Positions 1-7,002 are shown, counted from the first letter of the stretch. The stretch is 37,266 nt of DNA from JAJTZA01 sp041749815 (GCA_041749815.1 JBGTAR010000116.1:1-37266); one strand, 5' to 3'. Translations and numbers: made by a program. The notes: generated from the sequence alone by a model not told the origin.

Positions 1-26
1 AAACCCGGCCATCACCCACGCAGGTC

Positions 27-503
27 ATGATTTCGTGGTTTGAAGAAAAGCAGTTGGGTTATGACTATTCTGAAGAAAACAATCTGATCTTGTCTGGGGT
101 GGGCCTCGAGAACCTCGAAGTCGGTGTTGAGTGTGGAGCAAATTCTGACGGAGCCCCGTTTGTTATCATCCGTTATCCCGTGCGGGCATCTGAATCCGCA
201 CGCCTGGCCGTGGGAGAATTTCTTCACCGTCTCAACTATTCCATCAAGCTAAGCATCTGCGAAATGGATTATGATGATGGTGAAATCCGCCTCCGAAGCG
301 TGGTTTATCTTTTGGGCAATGACTTTGGCGATGAGCATTTTGCTGCAATCATGGCACATCTCCTTATTTTCTCTGACGCGGTTTATCCCTACCTTGCAGG
401 CGTCATGGCACGCTCCATGAAGGCTGAATTTGCGGCAGATCAGGCCATCGCCGCCATCCATGCTGCCTATCGCGAAGTCAATGGTGAGGGCGAAGAGCCT
501 TGA
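27..503 (+). CDS. YbjN-like domain protein (hypothetical)
   Basis: This 158-residue acidic protein has no signal peptide or membrane segment. Its pattern of short strands and amphipathic helices, with an early LILSGVGLENLEVGVEC stretch and a helical C-terminus rich in Ala, resembles YbjN / type III secretion chaperone-fold proteins, but I cannot name a function. The frame stays open from the left edge of the window and the SD before the ATG at 27 is weak (GCAGG), so the true start could lie upstream and the gene may be partial. Its TGA overlaps the TTG start of the next gene by 4 bases, which implies translational coupling with the putative metallopeptidase that follows. The family assignment is tentative. 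Confidence 0.5.
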   Translation: MISWFEEKQLGYDYSEENNLILSGVGLENLEVGVECGANSDGAPFVIIRYPVRASESARLAVGEFLHRLNYSIKLSICEMDYDDGEIRLRSVVYLLGNDFGDEHFAAIMAHLLIFSDAVYPYLAGVMARSMKAEFAADQAIAAIHAAYREVNGEGEEP

Positions 504-1003
504 CCGCCAATCTTATCAACCTCTCGGCGTGGCCTGACAATCTGCTCAAATCCGCTTTGCGCATGGCCTGGCGTCCGGGCACATCCGGGGCCGTTGTTTA
601 TGTGAGTGACCGCTGGTTTGACGCCGATCAACACATGGAGGGGGAAAATGAACTGCCCGTCGATGAAAATGTCGACTGGGATGGGGTTTGTTATTATGAA
701 GAAAGAGTTCTCTACGTTTTTTTGAGTCAAACCGTGGAGTTCCCCCTCGTCTGGTGGGTGAATACCGATTTGCCGGGCAGCTATCAGCGCGGCATGGTCT
801 TTTATTCTCCCGCCGAATACTTTGTCTATTGCCTGGCCCACGAACTTTCCCACATCTGGCAGTTTGACAACCGCCGTAAAAAGCGCCTCGGAGACGGGTT
901 CCGCTCTGCCGACGACGAAACCGACGCCGACCTTTACGCCATCCTGAAACTCAACGAATACCGCCGAACAACAAGGTACAGGGATTACCAGGAAGCGGCG
1001 TGA
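500..1003 (+). CDS. Putative zinc metallopeptidase (HExxH protein)
   Basis: This 167-residue protein has a clear HExxH zincin motif (H114-E115-L-S-H118) followed about 20 residues later by an acidic cluster, DDETDAD (139-144). A glutamate or aspartate there could be the third zinc ligand, as in gluzincin-type proteins. There is no signal peptide or membrane helix, so it is probably cytoplasmic. The start is TTG at 500, overlapping the preceding stop by 4 bases, and the two genes are probably co-translated. The fold upstream of the motif is not one I recognise. Proteolytic activity is inferred only from the motif, and SprT-like or DUF-type zincins are alternatives. Confidence 0.6.
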   Translation: MTANLINLSAWPDNLLKSALRMAWRPGTSGAVVYVSDRWFDADQHMEGENELPVDENVDWDGVCYYEERVLYVFLSQTVEFPLVWWVNTDLPGSYQRGMVFYSPAEYFVYCLAHELSHIWQFDNRRKKRLGDGFRSADDETDADLYAILKLNEYRRTTRYRDYQEAA

Positions 1004-1107
1004 CAACACATCATCCGTTGCGTGGCGGCAAGGAATGTTCAGCGAAACGGGCAACGCAAAACATTCAATCCCGCCAACAGATCACCCCTCAAGCAGTGTT
1101 GAGTATC

Positions 1108-1399
1108 ATGGATAGCAGAAGCGATTTGAACTTTCAGGATTTATGTTCTGCGAAAACTTGCCGAACGCGGCATCCCTCAAGATTCCGTCCGGGAGGTATT
1201 GCTCCGGGGCGAGAGAATTCGTGACTATGAAGACGACAAACCTTTTCCCAGTGCGCTTTTTTTAGGCTACGTTTCTGGTGTTCCGTTTCACGTCGTGGCG
1301 GAGTGTGACGAAACCAATGGAAAAGTATACATCATAACGGCTTGCAAGCCATCGCTGGAAATTTTTGAACCCGATTATCGAACCAAACGAAAACCATGA
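1108..1399 (+). pseudogene. DUF4258 protein, apparently frameshifted near the N-terminus
   Basis: The frame ending at 1399 encodes a typical DUF4258 sequence: LAERGIPQDSVREVLLRGE, then DYEDDKPFPSALFLG, then PFHVVAECDE and a closing YIITACKPS segment. The frame has a stop at 1127-1129 and no canonical start before a TTG at 1199, so the conserved N-terminal part cannot be translated as it stands. An ATG at 1108 lies in another frame. Removing one T from the TTT at 1132-1134 joins it to the conserved frame and gives a 96-residue protein of normal family length. The SxHA segment usual for the family still looks shortened. DUF4258 proteins are often toxin-like partners of YgiT/MqsA zinc-finger proteins, and one follows here with an ATGA overlap. 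The frameshift may be real decay or a base-call error. Confidence 0.65.
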
Positions 1400-1629
1400 A
1401 TTCGACCAGTCTCACTTGCCCACTTTGCGGCGGAAATAAAACGGAAGGCACCACCACATTCACTGCAGACATGGGTAGCGGGATCGTGGTCGTGCGAAGG
1501 GTGCGTGCGACCCTCTGCTCCCAATGCGGCGAAGAGTGGATTGACGACGCCGTGGCCCGTCGGTTGGAACAAGTCGTGAATGAGGCACGCTTGCAACACC
1601 GCGAAGTGGAAGTCACTGCCTTTGCCTAG
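1396..1629 (+). CDS. YgiT-type zinc finger protein (putative antitoxin partner)
   Basis: This 77-residue protein has two CxxC knuckles, C8-P-L-C11 and C41-S-Q-C44, separated by a beta-rich segment. That is the layout of the YgiT/MqsA N-terminal zinc domain. It lacks the C-terminal helix-turn-helix of full-length MqsA, like many stand-alone YgiT-type proteins. Its ATG overlaps the stop of the DUF4258 gene (ATGA at 1396-1399), the classic arrangement of DUF4258-YgiT pairs. Such pairs are thought to be toxin-antitoxin modules, but the role of this copy is an inference. If the upstream partner is truly frameshifted, this antitoxin may be an orphan. Confidence 0.75.
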   Translation: MNSTSLTCPLCGGNKTEGTTTFTADMGSGIVVVRRVRATLCSQCGEEWIDDAVARRLEQVVNEARLQHREVEVTAFA

Positions 1630-1641
1630 GCACATGCCAGA

Positions 1642-1803
1642 GATTCCGAACAAGCTGTCAAACGCAACGCGGACCGCTTCCCGGAGGATTTCATGTTCCA
1701 GCTTACGGCAGAGGAGGCCGAGACTTTGAGGTCACAATTCGTGACCTCAAAAATAGGAGCCCTGCCCGCCCACTTGTCTTTTGGAAATTTATTGGCGACT
1801 TAA
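1642..1803 (+). pseudogene. ORF6N-domain protein fragment
   Basis: Directly after the YgiT stop and in the same frame, the sequence encodes AVKRNADRFPEDFMFQLTAE followed by EAETLRSQFVTSK. This is the highly conserved core of ORF6N/KilA-N-related DNA-binding proteins of phages and mobile elements. The roughly 35 residues that normally precede it (containing the VMLDxDLAxLYG segment) are absent, and no start codon is available. After VTSK the similarity stops and the frame ends at a TAA at 1801. It is therefore an internal remnant, probably left by an insertion and deletion event in this toxin-antitoxin patch. Confidence 0.7.
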
Positions 1804-1840
1804 AGGCTTCTGCAAACAAGGGCTGACCTTAAGAATGGTA

Positions 1841-2173
1841 TTACAAATTCAAAAGTTCGCGGATCGCAGACTTTACCGATTCCAATTGGGATTCTGGCAA
1901 CATGCCGATTTTTCGAATGAGAGCGTTCTGATCGATGCTCGCGATCCCTTGAACATTGACTGCTGAGAGTTTTGGAAGCCAGCGAGGTTTGCCAATGTCA
2001 ACTTCCCCGCGCAAACCTCTGAGTTGTGAGGTCAGAGGCACAACGACCACCAAGGCTCTCGCATCGTGTGGCTCTGGGAAAGCAAGGACAAGAACGGGGC
2101 GCTGTTTTGCAACGAGGCCGAAATCAACGATCCACACTTCGCCAGGTGATCCGTTAATACTCCCCAAGGGCAT
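1841..2173 (-). CDS. MazF/PemK-family mRNA interferase toxin
   Basis: This 110-residue protein has the PemK/MazF layout: an N-terminal GEVWIVDFG strand, the KQRPVLVLAFP segment, VVVPLTSQLRG with the conserved Thr-Ser, and a C-terminal IREL helix. Family members are ribosome-independent endoribonucleases. The ATG lies 20 bases inside the end of the upstream antitoxin gene, so the pair is coupled and translated antitoxin first. Length and motifs are normal and there is no sign of decay. The closest named relatives are PemK-like toxins of the chromosomal MazF group. Confidence 0.85.
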   Translation of the reverse strand: MPLGSINGSPGEVWIVDFGLVAKQRPVLVLAFPEPHDARALVVVVPLTSQLRGLRGEVDIGKPRWLPKLSAVNVQGIASIDQNALIRKIGMLPESQLESVKSAIRELLNL

Positions 2174-2381
2174 CCTCCCACTGTTTACCCTGGTGTTCAG
2201 TCGTCAGGAGCCTTTGGGGCGAGGTTGTGATTGAAAATGGCATGTCATTTCTCAACTCCACTTGCGCAAGGAAAATGTTGAAGGCATCACTGCTCTTCAT
2301 GCCCAGTCGTGAGAAGACTTTTTCCGCGCGCTTCAAACGGGCTGACGGAACACGAGCGCGAAACAAGGTGGATTCGGCCAT
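2154..2381 (-). CDS. RelB/DinJ-type antitoxin
   Basis: This 75-residue protein is small and helical, with a ribbon-helix-helix-like N-terminus (STLFRARVPSARLKRAEKVF) followed by LGMKSSDAFNIFLAQVELRNDMPF, the usual RelB/DinJ signature. The ATG at 2381 is preferred over an upstream in-frame TTG at 2399, because the family starts close to this point and the upstream sequence is operator-like. It overlaps the MazF/PemK gene by 20 bases. RelB/DinJ antitoxins usually pair with RelE/YafQ toxins, so the MazF partner is a mixed pairing. It probably autoregulates through the tandem repeat just upstream. Confidence 0.8.
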   Translation of the reverse strand: MAESTLFRARVPSARLKRAEKVFSRLGMKSSDAFNIFLAQVELRNDMPFSITTSPQRLLTTEHQGKQWEDALGEY

Positions 2382-2391
2382 AAAGTAAAAT

Positions 2392-2411
2392 ATGCTCAAA
2401 AATGCTCAAAA
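2392..2411 (-). promoter_or_regulatory. Tandem 10-bp repeat, putative antitoxin operator
   Basis: The 10-mer ATGCTCAAAA occurs twice head to tail without mismatch (2392-2401 and 2402-2411), ending 11 bases upstream of the RelB-type start. A 10-bp period places both copies on the same DNA face, as expected for ribbon-helix-helix dimers binding in tandem. The operator role is an inference. Confidence 0.5.
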
Positions 2412-2432
2412 GTAAACAGAATTTTTCCTTAC

Positions 2433-2468
2433 AGGCAGGCAGCTTCGGTTTTCACGCAGCGCCTGCCT
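2433..2468. terminator. Inverted repeat downstream of the sulfatase gene
   Basis: AGGCAGGC (2433-2440) and GCCTGCCT (2461-2468) form a perfect 8-bp stem with a 20-base loop between the sulfatase stop and the toxin-antitoxin promoter region. No clear U-run follows on either strand, so a terminator role is only possible. It may also be part of a dispersed repeat. Confidence 0.3.
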
Positions 2469-2480
2469 CTTTCCTTAAAC

Positions 2481-2516
2481 CCTGTCAATCCTGTGAATCT
2501 TGTAAATCCTGTCTAA
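2481..2516. repeat. Four tandem 9-bp units, CCTGTNAAT type
   Basis: Four consecutive 9-mers run here: CCTGTCAAT, CCTGTGAAT, CTTGTAAAT and CCTGTCTAA. The last unit runs over the TAG stop of the sulfatase gene (2513-2515). The array looks like the short AATCCTGT-type intergenic repeats I associate with Verrucomicrobiota and related genomes. The function is unknown. Confidence 0.6.
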
Positions 2517-3832
2517 AAATGCTTCAGGCTTTCGCTGGTCCTGACTGAGCCCTCTGGACAGCTTCCAGAAACCAACATCGCAACCCTTGCTGCCCTGAGT
2601 TCCTGAACAAGGCTCTGACACGCCGGATCTGCGATCCGGTTGACACGCTCTTCCGGGTCGTCCTCAAGCTGAAACAGAACGTCGTCCCCGTTCGGAAAAA
2701 TCATCAACTTCCATGGACCGCATTTGATCATCCATTGATCGGGCCCCAGCTGACTGAACGTGAGATCCTCACTTTGGGCGTCAAAAAGATTCCGTCCATC
2801 CAACCCCTTCGGAACGGGCAGTCCTGTCAATCCGCACAGGGTGGGAAACAGGTCCACAAGGTTGACGTTTCGCGAGGTCGTACCTGACACGACCCCCGGT
2901 CCTCTCAAAAAAAGTGGCACACGAACCGAGCCTTCGTAAAACTTCCGTTTCCCCCAGAGTCCATGTTCCCCGAGCATGTCGCCATGGTCGGCACAGAAAA
3001 CGATCAGCCACTCATCGGGATTTTGCCCCACCTCACGCAGGGTGGACAGGACCTGTGCAAACCGAGTGTCCGTTTGTTCGACCATTGCGGCATAGGCCGC
3101 CGTGGCCCTTCGGAAATCAGATTTCGTGAGGCCATCGGTTGCGCCGAGGCGCCCCTCATCCAGCGTGGAATGACCCGAGGGGCCCACGTCCTCAAACACC
3201 GTCACCTTGGGCAGGTATTTGTCGAGGAGTTCTTCCGGTGCAAGAAGCGGAAAGTGGGGTTGCTGAAGACTCACCATCAAAAAGACAGGAACATCCGGTG
3301 GCAGGTCATTGTGACACCCAAAGTGCATCCGCAAAAAATCGCAGGCGCCGGTGATGGCAAGGTCATCGGCAAGTCCCAGCGGCGAAATGCCGGCCCCTGC
3401 TTCCAGAATTTCCTGCGCTCCCCGCCACTTTTTCCGGCCGATCTGCACACGGTCCGCATAGGCCGCAGGCCAGCGCACGGCCTGCTCCGCCCCAATGCGT
3501 TGCAGCCAGCCCTGCATTTGATCTGGGCCCCGGTGATGCAGCTTTCCACAGCACACGGTGTAGTATCCCTGCTCAGAAAAGTGGCGGGCAAATGTCGCGG
3601 CCCCGGGTTCGAGATCATCCCCAAAATGCAGGCATCCGGCATGACTGGGGTACAGCCCCGTGGCAAGACACTGCCTCGCCGGCACACACAGCGGACTCGG
3701 GGAGTAGGCATTGGTGAAAGTTGCAGCCCCCGCGGCAAGTGAATCCAAGCACGGGGTCTCAGCAAAATGTCTCCCAGCAAATCCTGCGGCATCATGACGG
3801 AATTCATCCGCCATCAGAAAAAGCACGTTCAC
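2513..3832 (-). CDS. Sulfatase family protein (arylsulfatase/choline-sulfatase-like)
   Basis: This 439-residue protein hydrolyses sulfate esters by family. The N-terminus NVLFLMADEFRHD carries the metal-binding Asp pair. C49 in SPLCVPARQCLATG matches the C-x-P-x-R motif whose cysteine becomes formylglycine. A second metal site is visible in FCADHGDMLGEHGLWGK, followed by the conserved FYEGSVRVPL block. There is no signal peptide, so it should be cytoplasmic, unlike many polysaccharide sulfatases. The start is GTG at 3832, 9 bases after the folE2 stop, so the two genes probably share a transcript. The substrate cannot be read from the sequence. A formylglycine-generating enzyme or anaerobic maturase must be encoded elsewhere. 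Confidence 0.9.
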   Translation of the reverse strand: MNVLFLMADEFRHDAAGFAGRHFAETPCLDSLAAGAATFTNAYSPSPLCVPARQCLATGLYPSHAGCLHFGDDLEPGAATFARHFSEQGYYTVCCGKLHHRGPDQMQGWLQRIGAEQAVRWPAAYADRVQIGRKKWRGAQEILEAGAGISPLGLADDLAITGACDFLRMHFGCHNDLPPDVPVFLMVSLQQPHFPLLAPEELLDKYLPKVTVFEDVGPSGHSTLDEGRLGATDGLTKSDFRRATAAYAAMVEQTDTRFAQVLSTLREVGQNPDEWLIVFCADHGDMLGEHGLWGKRKFYEGSVRVPLFLRGPGVVSGTTSRNVNLVDLFPTLCGLTGLPVPKGLDGRNLFDAQSEDLTFSQLGPDQWMIKCGPWKLMIFPNGDDVLFQLEDDPEERVNRIADPACQSLVQELRAARVAMLVSGSCPEGSVRTSESLKHF

Positions 3833-3841
3833 GGGTTGAAC

Positions 3842-4636
3842 TTATCCCGGCAGTGACCGGGGTGGCCCGGACTCAATCAGCGCGTAAGCGTTGTGATTGT
3901 GGATCGACTCAAAGTTTTCGGCTTCGACCCGATGCCAGGTGATGTCGGGGTGCGCCCGGCAGCGCAGGCTGACATTGCGCACGAGATCCTCGACAAAAAC
4001 CGGATTGTCAAACGCCCGCTCGGTGACCGCTTTTTCGTCAGGGCGCTTGAGCACACTGTAAAGTTCGCTGCTTGCACTCTCCTCGGCAATTTGAATGAGG
4101 TCCTCAATCCACACCGGCTTGGAAAACCGCACCGCCAGGGTCACCTGACCCCGTTGATTGTGCGCCCCACGGGCGCTGATGGCCTTGGAGCAGGGGCAGA
4201 GCGTTGTTACCGGGACGACCACAGCAACCTCAATGTCGAAAATACCGTTTTCCACGGTCGCGTTAAACCGCACTTGGTAATCCAATAATCCCCTGGCGCC
4301 ACTGACCGGAGCAGATTTTTCTATAAAAAATGGGAACTCAAAATCCACATGGGCACTGTTGCTTTCCAGTCGCCGGGTGAGCTCTGTCAGAATCTTATGA
4401 ATGTTCGTGATTTCCAACAGGGGGCCATGAGCATTCAGCACCTCCAAAAACCGGCTCATGTGCGTGCCTTTGAAGTGATGCGGCAGGTCCACGGTGAGTT
4501 GGATGATGGCCACCGTCTCGTGCGCGATCCCATCACGGTCTTTCACGCGCATGGGGTAACGCAAATTTTTTACTCCGACCCGGTCAATGGCCAACTGCCT
4601 CGGATCTGGCTCATTCTGGGTATCAATCAAACTCAT
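3842..4636 (-). CDS. folE2: GTP cyclohydrolase IB (FolE2)
   Basis: This 264-residue protein converts GTP to 7,8-dihydroneopterin triphosphate, the first step of folate (and in some bacteria queuosine) synthesis. Type IB enzymes replace or supplement FolE and accept metals other than zinc. The family core is clear: VPVTTLCPCSKAISARGAHNQRG, with C147, C149 and H159 counted from the chosen start, positions that agree with the known metal-binding Cys and His of the family. The ATG at 4636 (MSLIDTQN) is chosen over an in-frame TTG at 4684 because it gives the usual family length. No strong SD precedes it. The sulfatase follows 9 bases downstream. Confidence 0.93.
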   Translation of the reverse strand: MSLIDTQNEPDPRQLAIDRVGVKNLRYPMRVKDRDGIAHETVAIIQLTVDLPHHFKGTHMSRFLEVLNAHGPLLEITNIHKILTELTRRLESNSAHVDFEFPFFIEKSAPVSGARGLLDYQVRFNATVENGIFDIEVAVVVPVTTLCPCSKAISARGAHNQRGQVTLAVRFSKPVWIEDLIQIAEESASSELYSVLKRPDEKAVTERAFDNPVFVEDLVRNVSLRCRAHPDITWHRVEAENFESIHNHNAYALIESGPPRSLPG

Positions 4637-4797
4637 GAAAAAGTAACGAGTGGGAATCCTGAGACGTTGCCACGAATTTGGCAAGGCTCAGGACACCACA
4701 ATTGAGAATCGGGGGGGGCGATGAAAGAAATCAGAAGCTGGGGTTCGCTCCTTGAATGTGGGAAACATTGATGCGCCGTTGAGCTTCTTAAGCAAAA

Positions 4798-4983
4798 AGT
4801 CGGTGGTCAAGGGGCTGACGCGCCCTACCAGAGGAAGGACGGGCTGTCGCAGCGCGTGAAACGTTCCTTGGATGGTAGGGTCGGCGGTCCTTCGCCGACC
4901 GTGGCGTGAGGAAAAAGAAGTCGGCGGGCAAGGGACTGCCACGCCCTACCAAGGCAAGGACGAGCTGGCGCAAGCGCGAAGCG
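4798..4983. repeat. Imperfect direct repeats, about 65 bp, 121 bp apart
   Basis: A unit starting AGTCGGTGGTCAAGGGGCTG at 4798 is repeated as AGTCGGCGGGCAAGGGACTG at 4919. Both copies continue with CGCCCTACCA, a GGACG.GCTG segment and a GCG-rich end (to about 4860 and 4983). A third, more degenerate copy may lie at about 5030-5055 (GGCGGGACAAGCC). This looks like a decayed dispersed repeat family and not a gene. Confidence 0.55.
4879..4900. repeat. GC-rich hairpin between the direct repeats
   Basis: GGTCGGCG (4879-4886) pairs perfectly with CGCCGACC (4893-4900) around a 6-base loop. It sits between the two direct repeat copies, and the same 'CCCTACC/GGTAGGG' words flank it. It resembles a REP-like unit. 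No U-run follows. Confidence 0.55.
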
Positions 4984-5163
4984 CCCTTTTAATGGGCGGG
5001 CAAGCAATCTCCACCTTCGCGTGAAAAGACGGCGGGACAAGCCTTGCCCCCTCACTTTTTCCGTTTCCTGCCGAAGTCTCACGAGAACGCTCCCTTGAGG
5101 GGCGCTTCTCATCCGGTCTAGGGACCCTAGTCCCCAGCGGTCAGCGAGTCTTGGTCGAAATGA

Positions 5164-5505
5164 TTATCGGCGGGGCCGAAAACCACGGTCGCCGCGATCG
5201 CCTCTGTCACCACGATCTCCCCGGTCGCCGCGATCGCCACGGTCTTGACGTGGGGGACGGTCTTCCCGGGCTCGGGCTTCATTGATGATCAAGTTGCGTC
5301 CGTCGAACGGTTTGCCATTGAGTTCCCTCACGGCTGTTTCGCCTGCTTCGGGATTTCCCATGGTGACAAACGCGAATCCGCGTGAGCGTCCGCTTTCACG
5401 GTCCAGGATGATTGCAACTTCTTGCACGGGGCCGTGCACTTCAAACAGCTCACGAATCGCTGTTTCTGTGGTTTTGAAGGGGAGGTTCCCCACATACAGT
5501 TTCAT
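5164..5505 (-). CDS. RRM-domain RNA-binding protein with RGD-repeat tail
   Basis: This 113-residue protein is a single RNA recognition motif with a charged tail. RNP2 (KLYVGNLPF) and RNP1 (SRGFAFVTM) are both present, followed by LNGKPFDGRNLIINEAR. The C-terminus is a run of six Arg-Gly-Asp triplets ending GFRPRR, a flexible glycine/arginine-type RNA-binding tail. It resembles the Rbp/RRM proteins of cyanobacteria, proteobacteria and verrucomicrobia, which are often cold-induced. The ATG at 5505 is preferred because it places RNP2 at residue 2 as in the family; an upstream extension in frame is unconserved. It is transcribed away from rpsC. Confidence 0.92.
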   Translation of the reverse strand: MKLYVGNLPFKTTETAIRELFEVHGPVQEVAIILDRESGRSRGFAFVTMGNPEAGETAVRELNGKPFDGRNLIINEARAREDRPPRQDRGDRGDRGDRGDRGDRGDRGFRPRR

Positions 5506-5841
5506 ACTTCGGTCTTTGTTTTTTAGATTGGCCACCGTTGAGTTCCCGATCATCCACGAACCGTTTTCTGCGGCCAGTGTCTGAGCTTAACCCTTTGGGG
5601 GGCCTCGCAACACGGGTTTCCTCTGGCAAACCGACTTCATGTCTGACAACTCCCGTCCAATTTAGCAATATAATTTCTCAGGCCCTCACAATTTTTCTTT
5701 GAATTTTGGCTTGCCCTCCCCGCAATGCAGGCTAGATTCGTCGGTTCCTCTGCGTCATGTCAGCCACTCGCACTTGCGGAATCTCTCCGCATCCGCAGGC
5801 CGGCCAACGCAAAGCCAAAACAAACAACATCACGATTTCGC
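5506..5841. other. Divergent intergenic region between the RRM gene and rpsC
   Basis: About 336 bases separate the divergent starts. The stretch has an A/T-rich core near 5660-5710, a possible rpsC promoter at 5711-5738 and a small stem (GCGGA 5776-5780 with TCCGC 5786-5790) in the presumed rpsC leader. No rplV or other ribosomal protein gene is present upstream of rpsC. An in-frame ATG at 5725 falls just before the -10-like hexamer and is not a credible start. Confidence 0.5.
5711..5738 (+). promoter_or_regulatory. Possible sigma-70-type promoter for rpsC
   Basis: TTGCCC at 5711-5716 and TAGATT at 5733-5738 are separated by 16 bases, placing a start site about 100 bases before rpsC. The match is partial and unverified. 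A long leader would leave room for autogenous control. Confidence 0.35.
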
Positions 5842-6540
5842 ATGGGACAAAAAGTAAATCCGATCATCTTCCGGCTTCCAATCAGCCGGGACTGGTCTTC
5901 GCGCTGGTATGCTTCGCGCAAAGACTTTGCCGACTACCTTCACTCTGACGGGAAAATCCGAGACTTTCTCAAGAAGAAACTCAAACAGGGAGCCGTCTCG
6001 CGCATTGTGATTGAACGTGCCTGGAACAGCGTGCGTGTCACCATTCACACCGCCCGCCCTGGAGTGGTCATCGGACGCAAAGGCTCCGAGATTGAAAAAA
6101 TGACCGAAGAACTTTCCCGCCTGGCTGGTGGCAAGCAGGTCAAAATTGATATTGCTGAAATCAAATCCCCCGATCTCGATGCCCAACTCGTGGCTGAGAA
6201 TGTGGCCTCTCAGCTCGAACGCCGGATTTCTTTCCGCCGTGCCATGAAGCGCGCGGTTCAATTAACTATGGATCAAGGAGCCCTGGGTATCAAAATCCGT
6301 TGCTCCGGTCGTTTGGGTGGTTCGGAAATTGCCCGCACGGAATGGTATCGCGAAGGCAAGATTCCCCTTCACACCATGCGCCAACCCATCGATTATGGTT
6401 TCACAGAAGCCAACACAATCGCCGGCAAGATCGGGATCAAATGCTGGATCTGCAAAGACACGCCAGCTCCCGTGGAAGAAGAAGCTCCCCGCACTCCCAA
6501 AGCTCCTCCGGCCCCGGCCGAGGTCGCCTTGGAAGCCTGA
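5842..6540 (+). CDS. rpsC: 30S ribosomal protein S3
   Basis: This 232-residue protein is a component of the 30S head at the mRNA entry site. It begins MGQKVNPIIFRLP, the family-typical N-terminus, contains the type II KH motif (GVVIGRKGSEIEKM) and the conserved C-terminal block GRLGGSEIARTEWYREGKIPLHT, and ends in an Ala/Pro-rich tail. The ATG at 5842 is fixed by this conserved start; no SD is visible before it. rplP follows after 39 bases. In most bacteria rplV precedes rpsC and rpmC-rpsQ follow rplP, but here the flanks are an RRM gene on the other strand and a tRNA. The pair is thus separated from the S10 operon. Confidence 0.97.
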   Translation: MGQKVNPIIFRLPISRDWSSRWYASRKDFADYLHSDGKIRDFLKKKLKQGAVSRIVIERAWNSVRVTIHTARPGVVIGRKGSEIEKMTEELSRLAGGKQVKIDIAEIKSPDLDAQLVAENVASQLERRISFRRAMKRAVQLTMDQGALGIKIRCSGRLGGSEIARTEWYREGKIPLHTMRQPIDYGFTEANTIAGKIGIKCWICKDTPAPVEEEAPRTPKAPPAPAEVALEA

Positions 6541-6579
6541 GCCAACCAAACATTTATCACTTTTTAGGAGAACACGACT

Positions 6580-7002
6580 ATGCCTTTGATGCCCAAACGC
6601 GTGAAATACCGCAAAACCCAGCGAGGAAGCCGCGCCGGAAACGCCTCGAGAACACTTTCCATTGATTTTGGTGAATTTGGCCTCCAAACCCTTGATCGGG
6701 CATGGATCACCAACACCCAGATCGAAGCCGCTCGTGTTGCGATGACCCGTAACATGAAACGTAAGGGCAAACTCTGGATCCGGATTTTCCCGGACAAGTC
6801 CGTGACGGCCCGCCCGCCTGAAACCCGAATGGGCAAAGGTAAAGGCAATCCCGAATACTGGGTGGCTGTCGTTCGGCCCGGCAATGTGCTTTTTGAATTG
6901 GATGGCGTCTCGGAGACAATCGCTCGTGAGTCTCTCCGCCTCGCAGCAAACAAGCTGCCCATCCGCACAAAGTTCATCGCCCGCCACCACGCAGGCAAAT
7001 AA
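6580..7002 (+). CDS. rplP: 50S ribosomal protein L16
   Basis: This 140-residue protein is part of the 50S central protuberance near the A-site tRNA. The N-terminus LMPKRVKYRKTQRG and the blocks TNTQIEAARVAMTRNMKRKG, RPPETRMGKGKG and LRLAANKLPIRTKF are family hallmarks. A good SD (TAGGAG at about 6566) precedes the ATG, unusual for this window. Next to the normal family start there are two or three extra residues (MPLMPKR). No rpmC or rpsQ follows; a tRNA gene comes next. Confidence 0.97.
   Translation: MPLMPKRVKYRKTQRGSRAGNASRTLSIDFGEFGLQTLDRAWITNTQIEAARVAMTRNMKRKGKLWIRIFPDKSVTARPPETRMGKGKGNPEYWVAVVRPGNVLFELDGVSETIARESLRLAANKLPIRTKFIARHHAGK

Larger units (their letters stand above)
4637..5163. 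other. Gene-free intergenic region upstream of folE2
   Basis: About 530 bases lie between the RRM gene stop and the folE2 start, and I see no convincing coding frame here. The stretch holds diverged direct repeats and a GC-rich hairpin (annotated separately) and must also contain the folE2 promoter, which I cannot place with confidence. Confidence 0.6.

Noticed and set aside
1000..1224. Short frame after the HExxH gene
   Set aside because: The conserved DUF4258 reading lies in a different frame over the same bases. Only the bases from 1108 are useful, as the frameshifted start of that gene.
2963..3742. Plus-strand frame opposite the sulfatase
   Set aside because: It is a shadow of a conserved gene, with no domain and no start signal.
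5725..5841. N-terminal extension of S3
   Set aside because: The added residues are unlike S3, the ATG falls next to a promoter-like -10 box, and the family starts at MGQKVNP.
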